Of a stretch of DNA of 59,407 bases, positions 28,514-37,124 are shown piece after piece. This stretch comes from Rhodopirellula sp. (GTDB lineage Bacteria; Planctomycetota; Planctomycetia; Pirellulales; Pirellulaceae): NCBI GenBank assembly GCA_002690925.1, contig NZGD01000302.1, positions 9,542 to 68,948 of the forward strand. The letters are read 5' to 3'. Below the pieces are notes generated by a model, which made no database searches, had not been told where the DNA came from, and saw only the letters and a program-made list of their open reading frames with translations. The position numbers and the translations under genes were made by a program. Every line of letters starts with the position of its first letter. Positions within the stretch are counted from its first letter, which is position 1.

Positions 28514-30676
28514 ATGTTGCTCGAATTTTTCTCCACTCATCTTCTGTTGGCAGCAGACGATAGCTCAAATTTCCTGGTCTCTCTCTTCTCGTCATTCGCC
28601 CTCTACGGCCGAGTTGCACTGGGAATTGGACTGGTCATTTTTGTTCATGAGCTCGGCCACTTCGTCGCTGCCAAAACGTTTGGTGTGAAATGTGAGAAGT
28701 TCTACGTAGGATTCGATGTTCCGATTCGTTTGGGCCCCATCAAATTCCCACGCACCTTGGGGAAGTTCCGTTACGGTGAAACGGAGTATGGCATCGGCAT
28801 TGTGCCTCTGGGTGGTTATGTGAAAATGCTTGGACAAGATGATGACCCGCGCAAGCAGGAAGAAGAGGCAAAACGCATTCAGGTCGAGAGCGAAGGTGGT
28901 GAACCTGAAGAACAGGCTGCCCCGAAACTTGACCCACGAAGCTTCCCAGCCAAGCCAGTTTGGCAACGAATGATCATCATCAGCGCAGGCGTGGTTATGA
29001 ATGTAATCACAGGTGTTCTATTCGCCGCGATCGCTTACGGCTACGGAGTGGCGTACAGCCCGGCGGTTGTCGGTGGCGTTGTTCCCGGTGGTCCAGCTTG
29101 GCAAGCCGGAATCGAACCTGGCGGTAAAGTCATCTCGGTCGGCACCTGGAGTGATCCAGAAATGCATTTTCGTGAAATGAAGATGGAAATATTGACCGAT
29201 GGATTGGAAAATCCGGACAAACCCATCGATGTTGAAATCAAGTATGAAAATGGCACGCGCAACTTTGAACTGGTAACACAATCTCGTCCTGAAATGAAGG
29301 ATGCGAGGATGATCGGGATCGCTATCCCGAATGTCGCAACACTCGCCGCGACGCCGTACACATTGCAAGGCACCATTGCATCGCAAACCTTCACAGAGCA
29401 GGACGGGGGAGCTTCGATCATTGCCTACGATGGAACTCCCATCAATGAACAGGCGATGGTACCCGGGACACCCTTCTTTGATTACCTGTATTCAAACCCG
29501 AACAAAACAATCCAATTGACTTTACGGCGGGCAGATGGCAGCGAGCAATCGGTTGCCTTGCCTCCACAGCCCTCCAAGTCACTCGGGGTCAGATTTGCGA
29601 TCGGCCCCATCGTAGCGTTAGTCGAGAATGGCCCTGCTGCAAAAGCTGGCATGCAAGTTGGCGATGTTATTCAAAGCTACGGCGACACAACAGATCCGGA
29701 CGCGTACGGTATGGCAACCGATCTCGTCGGCGCCAAAGACACAGTCAATCTCACCGTCAAGCGAGGTAATGGTGATGAAGCGGAGACAGTAACGCTTGCC
29801 ATCACGCCAGTAGCCTCTCCTCAAACGCTACCACCCAATCAAAGCATCGCTGGCGAAATCGCGATCAATGCAGTCGGTTTTGCTTATCAGCCTCAGCCCG
29901 TGATCTCGAAAATGATCGCGGAAGTTGAAAACGCGGCGAGCGATGAAGCCGATAGCGATGATGCGTCACTTCAACCAGGTGATGAGATCAAGGAAGTACG
30001 GTTGTTAAGCTCGCTATCTGATAATGAAGCGTTGAATGATGAGCGTTTCAAAATGATCATGGAAGAACTGCAAACTGGCTGGACGATCACCCCCGTCTCG
30101 ACGTTGAACGCCTTGATCGAAACCATACAACTGCTGCCGGAAGGCACCAAACTCAAGGTAATTGCCGATCGTCCCGAAGCCAACAAGGTGATTGAATCAA
30201 CACTCGTGGTCAGTGGTGATGATCGAAATCAATTTGAGCGAGGCATTGCATTCACACCCACAGAGTCGATCCAGCAAGCAGCATCCCTTGGTTCAGCACT
30301 TACCCTTGGAGTCAAGGAAGGATACCGGAGGTTCAACGATGTGATCCGTTTTTTGCGGATGCTTCCACGAGGAAAAATCAAATTGCGCCACGTGGGTGGA
30401 CCACTGGAAATTGTCAACATTGCCAAAAACGAAGCTGAAAAGGGGATATCACCTCAACTGATGTTCCTGACCATGCTAAGCATGAATCTGGCGATCCTGA
30501 ACTTCCTGCCCATTCCAGCTTTGGATGGCGGTCACATGGTCTTCCTGATTTATGAGCTTGTCGCAGGCAAACGTGCCAATGAGCAACTCGAATTCAGACT
30601 CACTTTGGCCGGTGTTCTAGCTTTGCTAGTCCTCATGGTCGTGGTGTTCGCGAATGACATTCTGAGGCATTTATAG
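28514..30676 (+). CDS. rseP: Site-2 zinc metalloprotease, RseP type, with expanded PDZ region
   Basis: A 720-residue intramembrane metalloprotease. In better-known bacteria RseP cuts anti-sigma factors and remnant signal peptides inside the membrane. The zinc motif HELGH is at residues 45-49 in the first membrane helix, and the third metal ligand is in NFLPIPALDGGHMVF near the C-terminus. Between them are at least two PDZ-like domains (VVPGGPAWQAGIEPGGKV and VENGPAAKAGMQVGDVI) and a third Gly-Asp loop (LQPGDEIKEV). The protein is far longer than the about 450 residues of E. coli RseP, mainly from this periplasmic part and a charged insert (RKQEEEAKRIQVE) after the first helix. The gene lies downstream of dxr. 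Its target is not visible in the window. Confidence 0.93.
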   Translation: MLLEFFSTHLLLAADDSSNFLVSLFSSFALYGRVALGIGLVIFVHELGHFVAAKTFGVKCEKFYVGFDVPIRLGPIKFPRTLGKFRYGETEYGIGIVPLGGYVKMLGQDDDPRKQEEEAKRIQVESEGGEPEEQAAPKLDPRSFPAKPVWQRMIIISAGVVMNVITGVLFAAIAYGYGVAYSPAVVGGVVPGGPAWQAGIEPGGKVISVGTWSDPEMHFREMKMEILTDGLENPDKPIDVEIKYENGTRNFELVTQSRPEMKDARMIGIAIPNVATLAATPYTLQGTIASQTFTEQDGGASIIAYDGTPINEQAMVPGTPFFDYLYSNPNKTIQLTLRRADGSEQSVALPPQPSKSLGVRFAIGPIVALVENGPAAKAGMQVGDVIQSYGDTTDPDAYGMATDLVGAKDTVNLTVKRGNGDEAETVTLAITPVASPQTLPPNQSIAGEIAINAVGFAYQPQPVISKMIAEVENAASDEADSDDASLQPGDEIKEVRLLSSLSDNEALNDERFKMIMEELQTGWTITPVSTLNALIETIQLLPEGTKLKVIADRPEANKVIESTLVVSGDDRNQFERGIAFTPTESIQQAASLGSALTLGVKEGYRRFNDVIRFLRMLPRGKIKLRHVGGPLEIVNIAKNEAEKGISPQLMFLTMLSMNLAILNFLPIPALDGGHMVFLIYELVAGKRANEQLEFRLTLAGVLALLVLMVVVFANDILRHL

Positions 30677-30826
30677 ATCGCTCGCCCCGTTTCATCCAGT
30701 GATTCGGTCATTCAAACGCGATACCGCAGGGAGGTTAATTTTCCTTGTGACAGTTTGGTGAGCGACCGACAAACGGAAGTCACAAGCACTTGCCAACTGG
30801 GACTCCCTGCAGCGGACTAGGGCAAA

Positions 30827-31171
30827 TCAGTAGCGAGCTAAACTGGAATCAACCTGCAAACTCCAGGCATCGATCCCACCAGCCATATTCTGTGCCTTGT
30901 CGTAACCTCGCTCTCGCAGAGCGTGAGTCACCTGCATGCTACGTCCACCGTGATGGCAGTGCACCACAATGCGTGAATTTTGATGGGGTTCCAATTCTTC
31001 CAACCGCAATCGCAACTCACTCATCGGTAGCAAAACACTCCCTTCGATTTTTGCAATGTCGTATTCGTTCTGCTCACGAACGTCCAGTAGCAAGAACGCT
31101 TCCTGTCGTTTCTGCATCTCGTTGACCGTTGCGACATCGATTTCGATGGGCATTTCGTTTTGTTCAGACAT
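30827..31171 (-). CDS. Single-domain rhodanese-like sulfurtransferase
   Basis: A 114-residue rhodanese domain. These proteins carry sulfane sulfur as a persulfide on an active-site cysteine. The active loop is CHHGGRS with C72, preceded by the family's LLDVREQNEYDIAKIEGSVLLP. The ATG at 31171 is supported by GGAAGG six bases upstream. The frame continues to 31267, but that part lies inside hisG. The gene begins 19 bases after the hisG stop, so it is probably the last gene of the hisE-hisG transcript. A link to histidine synthesis is not known; co-transcription is an inference from spacing. Confidence 0.9.
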   Translation of the reverse strand: MSEQNEMPIEIDVATVNEMQKRQEAFLLLDVREQNEYDIAKIEGSVLLPMSELRLRLEELEPHQNSRIVVHCHHGGRSMQVTHALRERGYDKAQNMAGGIDAWSLQVDSSLARY

Positions 31172-31190
31172 CGAACCTTCCAATGATATT

Positions 31191-32060
31191 TTAAAGGCGG
31201 CAGTTGGAAATAGGAGTTTCAATAACCGCTGAAGCGCCCACAGTTTCCAGGCGTTCCATGGCATCAATTACAGCCCCACGTTTGACCATGACTCTCACAC
31301 TGCACCACTCAGGATCTTCGAGTTTATTAATGGTGGGTGAATTGAAACCGGGTGTAATTGCCTCAGCAGCTTCCAGCTTACTTCGAGGCACGTTGTATTC
31401 CAGCAACGAATAGTCTCGAGCGATTACCACACCCTCCAAACGACGCACCACTCGGTCCGCCGTCTCTACATCCCGGCATCGATCATTTTGTATTAATACA
31501 GTTTCGTAAGAATCGATTTCTTCCAGAATCCGGAGTCGATTCGCAGCCAACGTACTGCCAGTTTCAACAAGATCAACAATGGCATCAGCGACTCCCAACT
31601 GGATCATGACTTCGACCGATCCTGACAGGGAAACGAGATGAGCACTCGCTTGATGTTTGGCAAGGTATCGCTGTGTAATGGCAGGAAAACTGGTAGCGAT
31701 ACGTTTACCATTGAGATCCGCGGCTGACTTCAGACTTGCATCGTCAGGAACACAGATGGCTAATCGACAGCGTCCAACCCCCAGCCTCATGCGAACTTCG
31801 GCGTTGCCACCTGATTCTTCCAAAAGGTCACTACCGGTGATCCCCATGTCGATCGCACCTTCGGCACACAGGGTGGGAATATCATCAGTACGTAGAAAAA
31901 TCAACTCGACTGGAAGGCCGCTGACCCGAGCAAAGAGCCCTCGGCTTTGCCGTCGGAAACTCAACCCCGCTTGCTTCAGCAGATCGCCCGCAATGTCGCT
32001 CAGACGCCCTTTACTGGGCAAGCCGAACCGTAAATTTTTTCCAGAGTCCAAAGTTTTCAC
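31191..32060 (-). CDS. hisG: ATP phosphoribosyltransferase, long form
   Basis: A 289-residue enzyme that joins ATP and PRPP in the first committed step of histidine synthesis. Family features include LRFGLPSKGRLSD, ELIFLRTDDIPTLCAEGAIDMGITG, and SGSVEVMIQLGVADAIVDLVETGSTL, the PRPP-binding region. The C-terminal 75 residues form the regulatory (ACT-like) domain of the long form, which normally mediates histidine feedback inhibition and makes HisZ unnecessary. The start is GTG at 32060. It shares GTGA with the hisE stop, indicating translational coupling. The end KMKRGAVIDAMERL-type segment is typical of long HisG. Confidence 0.95.
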   Translation of the reverse strand: MKTLDSGKNLRFGLPSKGRLSDIAGDLLKQAGLSFRRQSRGLFARVSGLPVELIFLRTDDIPTLCAEGAIDMGITGSDLLEESGGNAEVRMRLGVGRCRLAICVPDDASLKSAADLNGKRIATSFPAITQRYLAKHQASAHLVSLSGSVEVMIQLGVADAIVDLVETGSTLAANRLRILEEIDSYETVLIQNDRCRDVETADRVVRRLEGVVIARDYSLLEYNVPRSKLEAAEAITPGFNSPTINKLEDPEWCSVRVMVKRGAVIDAMERLETVGASAVIETPISNCRL

Positions 32061-32431
32061 TCACTCTCAGAGGATGATGATATCGAGTCACTGTCAGCAC
32101 CACGGTTTGCTTTTTCAACCAGTCCCGAGGTTCCCTCACGACGAGCCAACTCCTGGGCGATCTCTTGCAGATCAACACCCCGCCAAGCCAGCAAGACCAT
32201 GGTGTGATAGAGCAGATCCCCCGCTTCGTAGATAAAATGCTGCCGGCCGTCGTCGCCAGTTTCGGCGGCTGCTTCGATCAGTTCTTCAGCTTCCTCACGA
32301 ATCTTACTGCCAATTTCCGTAACGCCACCCTCCATCAACCTGGTCGTGTAGGATCCAGCAGGGCGTGTTTCGGCTCGCTCCTGCAAGGTTTGCATCAAGC
32401 GATTCAGGGATTCAAGCGACTGGCTCGTCAT
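32057..32431 (-). CDS. hisE: Phosphoribosyl-ATP pyrophosphatase
   Basis: A 124-residue MazG-like enzyme that hydrolyses phosphoribosyl-ATP to phosphoribosyl-AMP, the second histidine step. The diagnostic segments are GSYTTRLMEGG, IREEAEELIEAAAE and HFIYEAGDLLYHTMVLLA, which hold the metal-binding acidic residues. HisI is not fused, so phosphoribosyl-AMP hydrolysis must be encoded elsewhere. The ATG at 32431 (MTSQSLES) is chosen; the frame extends to 32500 without family similarity. It overlaps hisG by four bases. The Ser/Glu-rich C-terminus (SDSISSSSESE) is unusual for a short enzyme. Confidence 0.93.
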   Translation of the reverse strand: MTSQSLESLNRLMQTLQERAETRPAGSYTTRLMEGGVTEIGSKIREEAEELIEAAAETGDDGRQHFIYEAGDLLYHTMVLLAWRGVDLQEIAQELARREGTSGLVEKANRGADSDSISSSSESE

Positions 32432-32622
32432 TCGAGAGGTCCAGAGGGAATTGTGGCATGGTTTGCTCACGATGTTAGACGGAGAACGCCAAATTGCCAA
32501 CGTCGAGACCGCTAGGGATGACCACGAACCTGCTTGGTGGGTTCTGTCTCTTCCGGTTTTCGGTACGCTAATGAGCGCAGTGACTTACCTCGCAGGACCG
32601 ATTTCGACGCCAAACCGCCACT

Positions 32623-33267
32623 ATGATCACCATTGTCGACTACCAAATGGGAAACCTTCGAAGCGTTCAAAAAGGAATTGAGCGAGTCGGAGGTCAAGCA
32701 AAAATTAGCTCTGACCCACAGGAAATTGCTTCCGCAGAAAAACTGATTTTGCCCGGAGTGGGGGCTTTTGGTGACGCCATGGCCGAAATTCACCGTCGCA
32801 ACCTCGCCGCCCCCATTATCGATTTCGTTCACTCCAACCGCCCTTTTCTTGGCATTTGCCTTGGGCTGCAACTGCTCTTCGAGCGTGGATTCGAAAACGG
32901 TGAACACGAGGGACTTGGAGTTCTCGAAGGCGACGTGGTGCGTTTCAATCTGCCACCAAGCTTTAAAGTGCCCCACATGGGTTGGAACCCCGTCCCCAAA
33001 CGAGCCGATGCACCCATCCTCGCCGACACCCCTGAAAACAGCCATTTCTACTTCGTTCACAGCTACTACGTGAGACCAGCAGATCCGTCTATCATCGCTT
33101 TGGAGTGTGATTACGGAGGAAAGTTTTGTGCGATGGTGCGACACAACAACCTATTCGCTACCCAATTCCACCCAGAGAAAAGTCAAACCAACGGCCTCCA
33201 AATCCTCAAGGCTTTTGAGGAAATCAATCCATGTGGCGAAATCGTCAGCTCCGAGCACTCAGCCTGA
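32623..33267 (+). CDS. hisH: Imidazole glycerol phosphate synthase, glutaminase subunit
   Basis: A 214-residue class I glutamine amidotransferase. It supplies ammonia to HisF to make imidazole glycerol phosphate. The catalytic cysteine C79 lies in FLGICLGLQLLF and the His/Glu pair in QFHPEKSQ near the C-terminus. The N-terminus ITIVDYQMGNLRSVQKGIERVG is typical. It is divergent from hisE, with 191 bases between, which presumably holds both promoters. The partner hisF is not in the window, although hisH and hisF are usually neighbours. Confidence 0.95.
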   Translation: MITIVDYQMGNLRSVQKGIERVGGQAKISSDPQEIASAEKLILPGVGAFGDAMAEIHRRNLAAPIIDFVHSNRPFLGICLGLQLLFERGFENGEHEGLGVLEGDVVRFNLPPSFKVPHMGWNPVPKRADAPILADTPENSHFYFVHSYYVRPADPSIIALECDYGGKFCAMVRHNNLFATQFHPEKSQTNGLQILKAFEEINPCGEIVSSEHSA

Positions 33268-33352
33268 CCCATCAACTTCCGGCTCTCTGAAAGCCGAATA
33301 TGGCCGAACGCACATCGACGTTCCATCGCTCAAACATCGATGCTTGCCAAAC

Positions 33353-34027
33353 TTATTCGTCAATCAAATCGAAGCTGGAATCAGCATGGAAGATGATGCT
33401 TGCGAAGTGTGTTTTACACCACCTTCCTCGCAGCACCGACCACTCGAATGCATCAATGACGCACGGATCATTCTGGGTATTAGCGCCGCAGGAACGAGAT
33501 ACCGAAACATCAGCATGAAACAGGCACCAGTCCAGCCGAATGCGTTCAGGTTTGATGTTGCCTGACGCTACTCGCAACCTCCCATTCTCTGAAGTGTTAG
33601 ATACCACCATGTCCGCAAGCTTTAAATGCAAGCATTGAGAGAACCAGTTTAACTTCGCAGTGTCAGGACGAAACTCACAACTAACATCTGCGTACAAACA
33701 ATCAGCCCCATACTCAAGGATCCAACCGCGTCCGGATTGCAATCTGATTTCCTCACTTTAGTTTCCACAATCCCTTGATATTTTGATGGCTGAAATGCGG
33801 AGTTGAGTACCGTACTTGATGTCGAGTCTGTTTAGGAGATCGGGCAGCGGTATCGACAGGAACCGCTGATCCTGCGATAGAACCGAAGGGCTTTCGTTGT
33901 CGTCTTTGCAACTTACTTTGCGAACTGCTTTGCGAGTGGTGCCCAGCCCAACAATTGAGAAGGAATGCTCAAGTAGAACCTCGGGCATTTTGTTTACGGT
34001 GGAAGGCCTCCGTTGAGATACCCCCAT
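33353..34027 (-). other. Intergenic stretch with a possible interrupted reading frame
   Basis: Between hisH and the exported-protein gene, the minus strand has two reading frames in the same phase: 34027-33758 (89 codons, ATG start) and 33742-33353 (129 codons, TTG start), separated by one TAA at 33758-33760. The second reads like a plausible protein (RGWILEYGADCLYADVS, then several Trp, Cys and Asp). I do not recognise it. It could be a small real gene, a gene broken by one stop, or chance. No repeat or RNA gene is seen in the stretch. Confidence 0.25.
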
Positions 34028-34931
34028 GCGATCACATCTTAAAATTCTGGTTCAGGTTTTGCAGTTTCTACTGTTAATCCAAATGGGGACTCAATTGTCT
34101 CCGGCTCAGAATGCTTCAAAATCAGAAAATCATTCAGGTAGCCCCAAAGACCTGCAAACGCTGCAGGTGACAAGTGCACAGGCCAAAGATTCGATCCAGT
34201 GGTTGGCCACAAAAGCGTCCAAACACATTCCCCGCACCCTGAGTGGTGACAAAAACTGGGGAGATACGAAACGCGTTTGGGCAGGTGTCAAGATGCGAAT
34301 GGACGGTTTCAAACTGCGCACCAAACGCAGGTATCGAGATTTAGAACAGGGAAGATGGATCAAGTACGAGGTGACGCTTCCCGACGTGCCACCCGCGATC
34401 AAGATTACTGATGTGAGTCCGAGCATCGATGCAACGACGGGCGAGCAAAGTTGGACGATCACATCATCGCTCGTTTCGCCCATGGAATTCGAAGCGCGTG
34501 TTCAGCGTTGGAATTTGGGCGTCAAACTATTCAGCGTGACGGTGCGTGGCCAAGCACGACTCCGCTTGAACTCGACGCTGTCGGTCCGATTTCAGGCAAA
34601 CTATGGCGAGATTCCACCCGGCCTCGTGATCGCCCCGAGCGTTCAGAAAGCGGTATTGGTCATGGAACATTTCGAAGTGGATCGTGTCAGCAAGATCGGT
34701 GGTGATGTTGCGGAGCAGTGGGGTGAGTTATTGGAAGATATCCTTATCGAGCGTCTGATAAAACGGCAAAATGAGAAACTGGTTGGCCAATTCAACAAGT
34801 CGATCGACAAAGAACGAGACGACTTGAAACTCTCACTGTCAGAATGGATTAAAAACTGGGGTCGCGGTGACCAAACAGCGGACACATCCACCTCCTCGGT
34901 ACCAGCGAACACTCAGACGCCTGCTAATTGA
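34026..34931 (+). CDS. Exported protein of unknown function
   Basis: A 301-residue protein with a clear signal peptide (hydrophobic residues 6-22, possible cut after SPAQ at about 28). The mature part is mostly beta-rich, with long alternating segments such as IKYEVTLPDVPPAIKITDVSP and RGQARLRLNSTLSVRF. It ends in a charged helical stretch (RLIKRQNEKLVGQFNKSIDKERDD) and a Thr/Ser-rich tail. I recognise no family with a known role. The gene is clearly coding by length, signal peptide and composition. Its ATG abuts an antisense ATG at 34027, and its 3' end overlaps trpD by 19 bases in convergent orientation. Confidence 0.88.
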   Translation: MRSHLKILVQVLQFLLLIQMGTQLSPAQNASKSENHSGSPKDLQTLQVTSAQAKDSIQWLATKASKHIPRTLSGDKNWGDTKRVWAGVKMRMDGFKLRTKRRYRDLEQGRWIKYEVTLPDVPPAIKITDVSPSIDATTGEQSWTITSSLVSPMEFEARVQRWNLGVKLFSVTVRGQARLRLNSTLSVRFQANYGEIPPGLVIAPSVQKAVLVMEHFEVDRVSKIGGDVAEQWGELLEDILIERLIKRQNEKLVGQFNKSIDKERDDLKLSLSEWIKNWGRGDQTADTSTSSVPANTQTPAN

Positions 34932-35941
34932 GCAAGCTTATCTGCTGCCGCTCCATGATCGATGGCTTCACCGGCGATTTTTGCCCCCTTTGCCAAGGAA
35001 TCTGCTTTTCCGGTGAGGAAGAGTGCCGCAGCGGTGCCTGCAATGACTGTGTCGCGACAGGGTCCCGGCTCCCCGGCAAAAAGCCTGCGTATGATATCGG
35101 CACTTGCCGCTGGATCCGGAGCCGACAACGCCTCTCGTCCGACAGGCAGTAGCCCGAAATCACCGGCTGTCCATCTGTGATGCGTCTCATGGCCATCAGC
35201 AACCTCGATCACGGTCGTTGCGCCATCAAGTGAGACTTCATCTTGACCATCTTCTGCGTAAACAACGAAAGACCGATTGGTGCCAAGTTGGCGAATTGCG
35301 GCTGCGACTTTGGACTGAGCATCCGCACTGGAAGTTCCCAATAACTGATGCGTTGCCCCTGCTGGATTGCATAACGGGCCCAGTAGATTGAACAATGTTT
35401 TGACACCAAGCTTACGCCGCACACCAACCACATGTCGCATGGCAGGATGAAGTTTGGCAGCGAAACAGAAGCAGATTCCAAATTTGTCCAAACGTTCCGC
35501 GACAACATCAGCTTCCGACTCGATCCCAACACCAAGTTCTTCCAGAACATCCGCTGAACCCGTCAGGCTGGTAGCCTTACGATTACCGTGTTTGGCCACA
35601 GGCAAACCGCAGGAGGCAGCCACAATGGCGACCGCGGTGCTGATATTGAATGTTCCACTACCACTGCCGCCTGTACCGCAGGTATCAAGCAGCGTGGCAT
35701 GGTGATGTGGAATTCGGGTCATGTGTCGCCGCATTGCTTGGGCCGCTCCAATCAACTCACTGACAGCCTCACCTTTCGCTTTGAGGGCCAGCAATAAGTC
35801 AGCAACCAACGGCTCATCGGCAGCCCCCAACAGCATCGCATCGATCAAATCGCTGGTTTGCTCTTCGCTCAGATCATCTCCTTGCTGAGCTTGAGAGATT
35901 GCTTGCTGAAAGAGGGCATCACTGGGATAACTAGAATTCAT
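34913..35941 (-). CDS. trpD: Anthranilate phosphoribosyltransferase
   Basis: A 342-residue enzyme that joins anthranilate and PRPP in tryptophan synthesis. The PRPP and metal site is visible as DTCGTGGSGSGTFNISTA, followed by KHGNRKATSLTGSADVLEELG, where most relatives have KHGNRSVSS. HPAMRHVVGVRRKLGVKTLFNLLGPLCNPA is the typical central segment. Length and ATG are normal. No other trp gene is close. Its 3' end overlaps the exported-protein gene. It is divergent from the nucleoside hydrolase, with about 136 bases between. Confidence 0.95.
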   Translation of the reverse strand: MNSSYPSDALFQQAISQAQQGDDLSEEQTSDLIDAMLLGAADEPLVADLLLALKAKGEAVSELIGAAQAMRRHMTRIPHHHATLLDTCGTGGSGSGTFNISTAVAIVAASCGLPVAKHGNRKATSLTGSADVLEELGVGIESEADVVAERLDKFGICFCFAAKLHPAMRHVVGVRRKLGVKTLFNLLGPLCNPAGATHQLLGTSSADAQSKVAAAIRQLGTNRSFVVYAEDGQDEVSLDGATTVIEVADGHETHHRWTAGDFGLLPVGREALSAPDPAASADIIRRLFAGEPGPCRDTVIAGTAAALFLTGKADSLAKGAKIAGEAIDHGAAADKLAQLAGV

Positions 35942-36077
35942 GGCAGAGTGATTTAGGAATGGACAAAAAGTGTCAAAACTGGGGGGCTCAGATAATGTTC
36001 AGGCCTGCATTCAGGAAATGTCAGCGTCTATTGATTTCGGGGTCGTCGTGCTAACCGTGGAAACTTAAACTGTTCTC

Positions 36078-37019
36078 ATGACACGCAAGATTATTATTGA
36101 CTGTGATCCGGGAATCGACGACGCCGTGGCAATTGCAATGGCTCTGTTTGACCCCCGTCTGGAAGTGCTCGCGATCACGGCTGCAGCAGGCACTGTCGAG
36201 GCATCCCAAGCAACCACAAACGTAACCGGAATCGTCGGACAACTCGACCCACCTCGCTATCCAAGAATTGGAAAAGCGACTGCTGCCGACAATCCTCCTG
36301 TGGGAGATGATAATGTGCTCCACGGCGACGATGGCCTGGGAGGGTGCAATTTCGAGCCATCAGGCCGACAACACCAAACCCCCAGCGAGAAAGTAATTTC
36401 GGAGCTAGTGCACCAAAATCCCAACGCAATCACGCTTGTATGCCTCGGCCCACTCACCAATCTGGCACGCCTTTGTCGACGCGACCCCACTGCGATTCCA
36501 TTGATCAACAATCTTGTCATCAGTGGAGGTTCTGTCGGCCATCCGGGAAATGCATCCCCCACGGCTGAAAGCAACATGTTTTACGATCCTCTCAGCGCGG
36601 ACCAAATATTCGATTCGGCTACCACCAAGAGCCTGGTACCGCTTGATGTGACCGAGAAGGTGCAATTTGGTGTCGAATTGCTTGAAAAACTTCCCTCCCG
36701 TTTTACACGTGCTGGGTCATTGCTTCACAAGCTCATGCCTTTTGCATTCCGAATGGCACACAGGCATCTGGGCCGAGAATTGATTCCCCTTTACGATCCC
36801 ACCACACTGATAGCGGTACTCGAGCCAGACCTTTTTCAGTGGTCCAGTATGCGGGGCAAGGTAGAACATCGTGGCCTGCTAACACGCGGCACGACAATTT
36901 TCGATCAGCGTCTGCGTCCCGAGTGGCCCGTCAACATGGAAGTTGCAACGAGAGTCGATACGTCCGAAGTACGAGCGGCCATCATCAGAAGCCTTCGTTA
37001 CGCGGGCCAAGAGAGCTGA
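36078..37019 (+). CDS. Inosine-uridine preferring nucleoside hydrolase family protein
   Basis: A 313-residue N-ribohydrolase. It splits nucleosides into ribose and free base, usually for salvage. The calcium-binding motif DCDPGIDDA is at residues 9-17. The family segments ITLVCLGPLTNLARL and GNASPTAESNMFYDPLSAD (the latter with the conserved Asn/Glu) follow, and the C-terminal DPTTLIAVLEPDLF holds the second metal Asp. Base specificity cannot be read from the sequence. No signal peptide is visible. It converges on the SUKH-like gene with about 105 bases between stops. Confidence 0.92.
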   Translation: MTRKIIIDCDPGIDDAVAIAMALFDPRLEVLAITAAAGTVEASQATTNVTGIVGQLDPPRYPRIGKATAADNPPVGDDNVLHGDDGLGGCNFEPSGRQHQTPSEKVISELVHQNPNAITLVCLGPLTNLARLCRRDPTAIPLINNLVISGGSVGHPGNASPTAESNMFYDPLSADQIFDSATTKSLVPLDVTEKVQFGVELLEKLPSRFTRAGSLLHKLMPFAFRMAHRHLGRELIPLYDPTTLIAVLEPDLFQWSSMRGKVEHRGLLTRGTTIFDQRLRPEWPVNMEVATRVDTSEVRAAIIRSLRYAGQES

Positions 37020-37124
37020 AGGAAAAGCTTGATGGTCAGCGAGCAGAGTATTAAGTGAGCACAGAAATCAGTTTTGCCGAGTGCCACACCGGCTCAATCC
37101 CGCGTCGGCAGCACCTTCAGGCAC

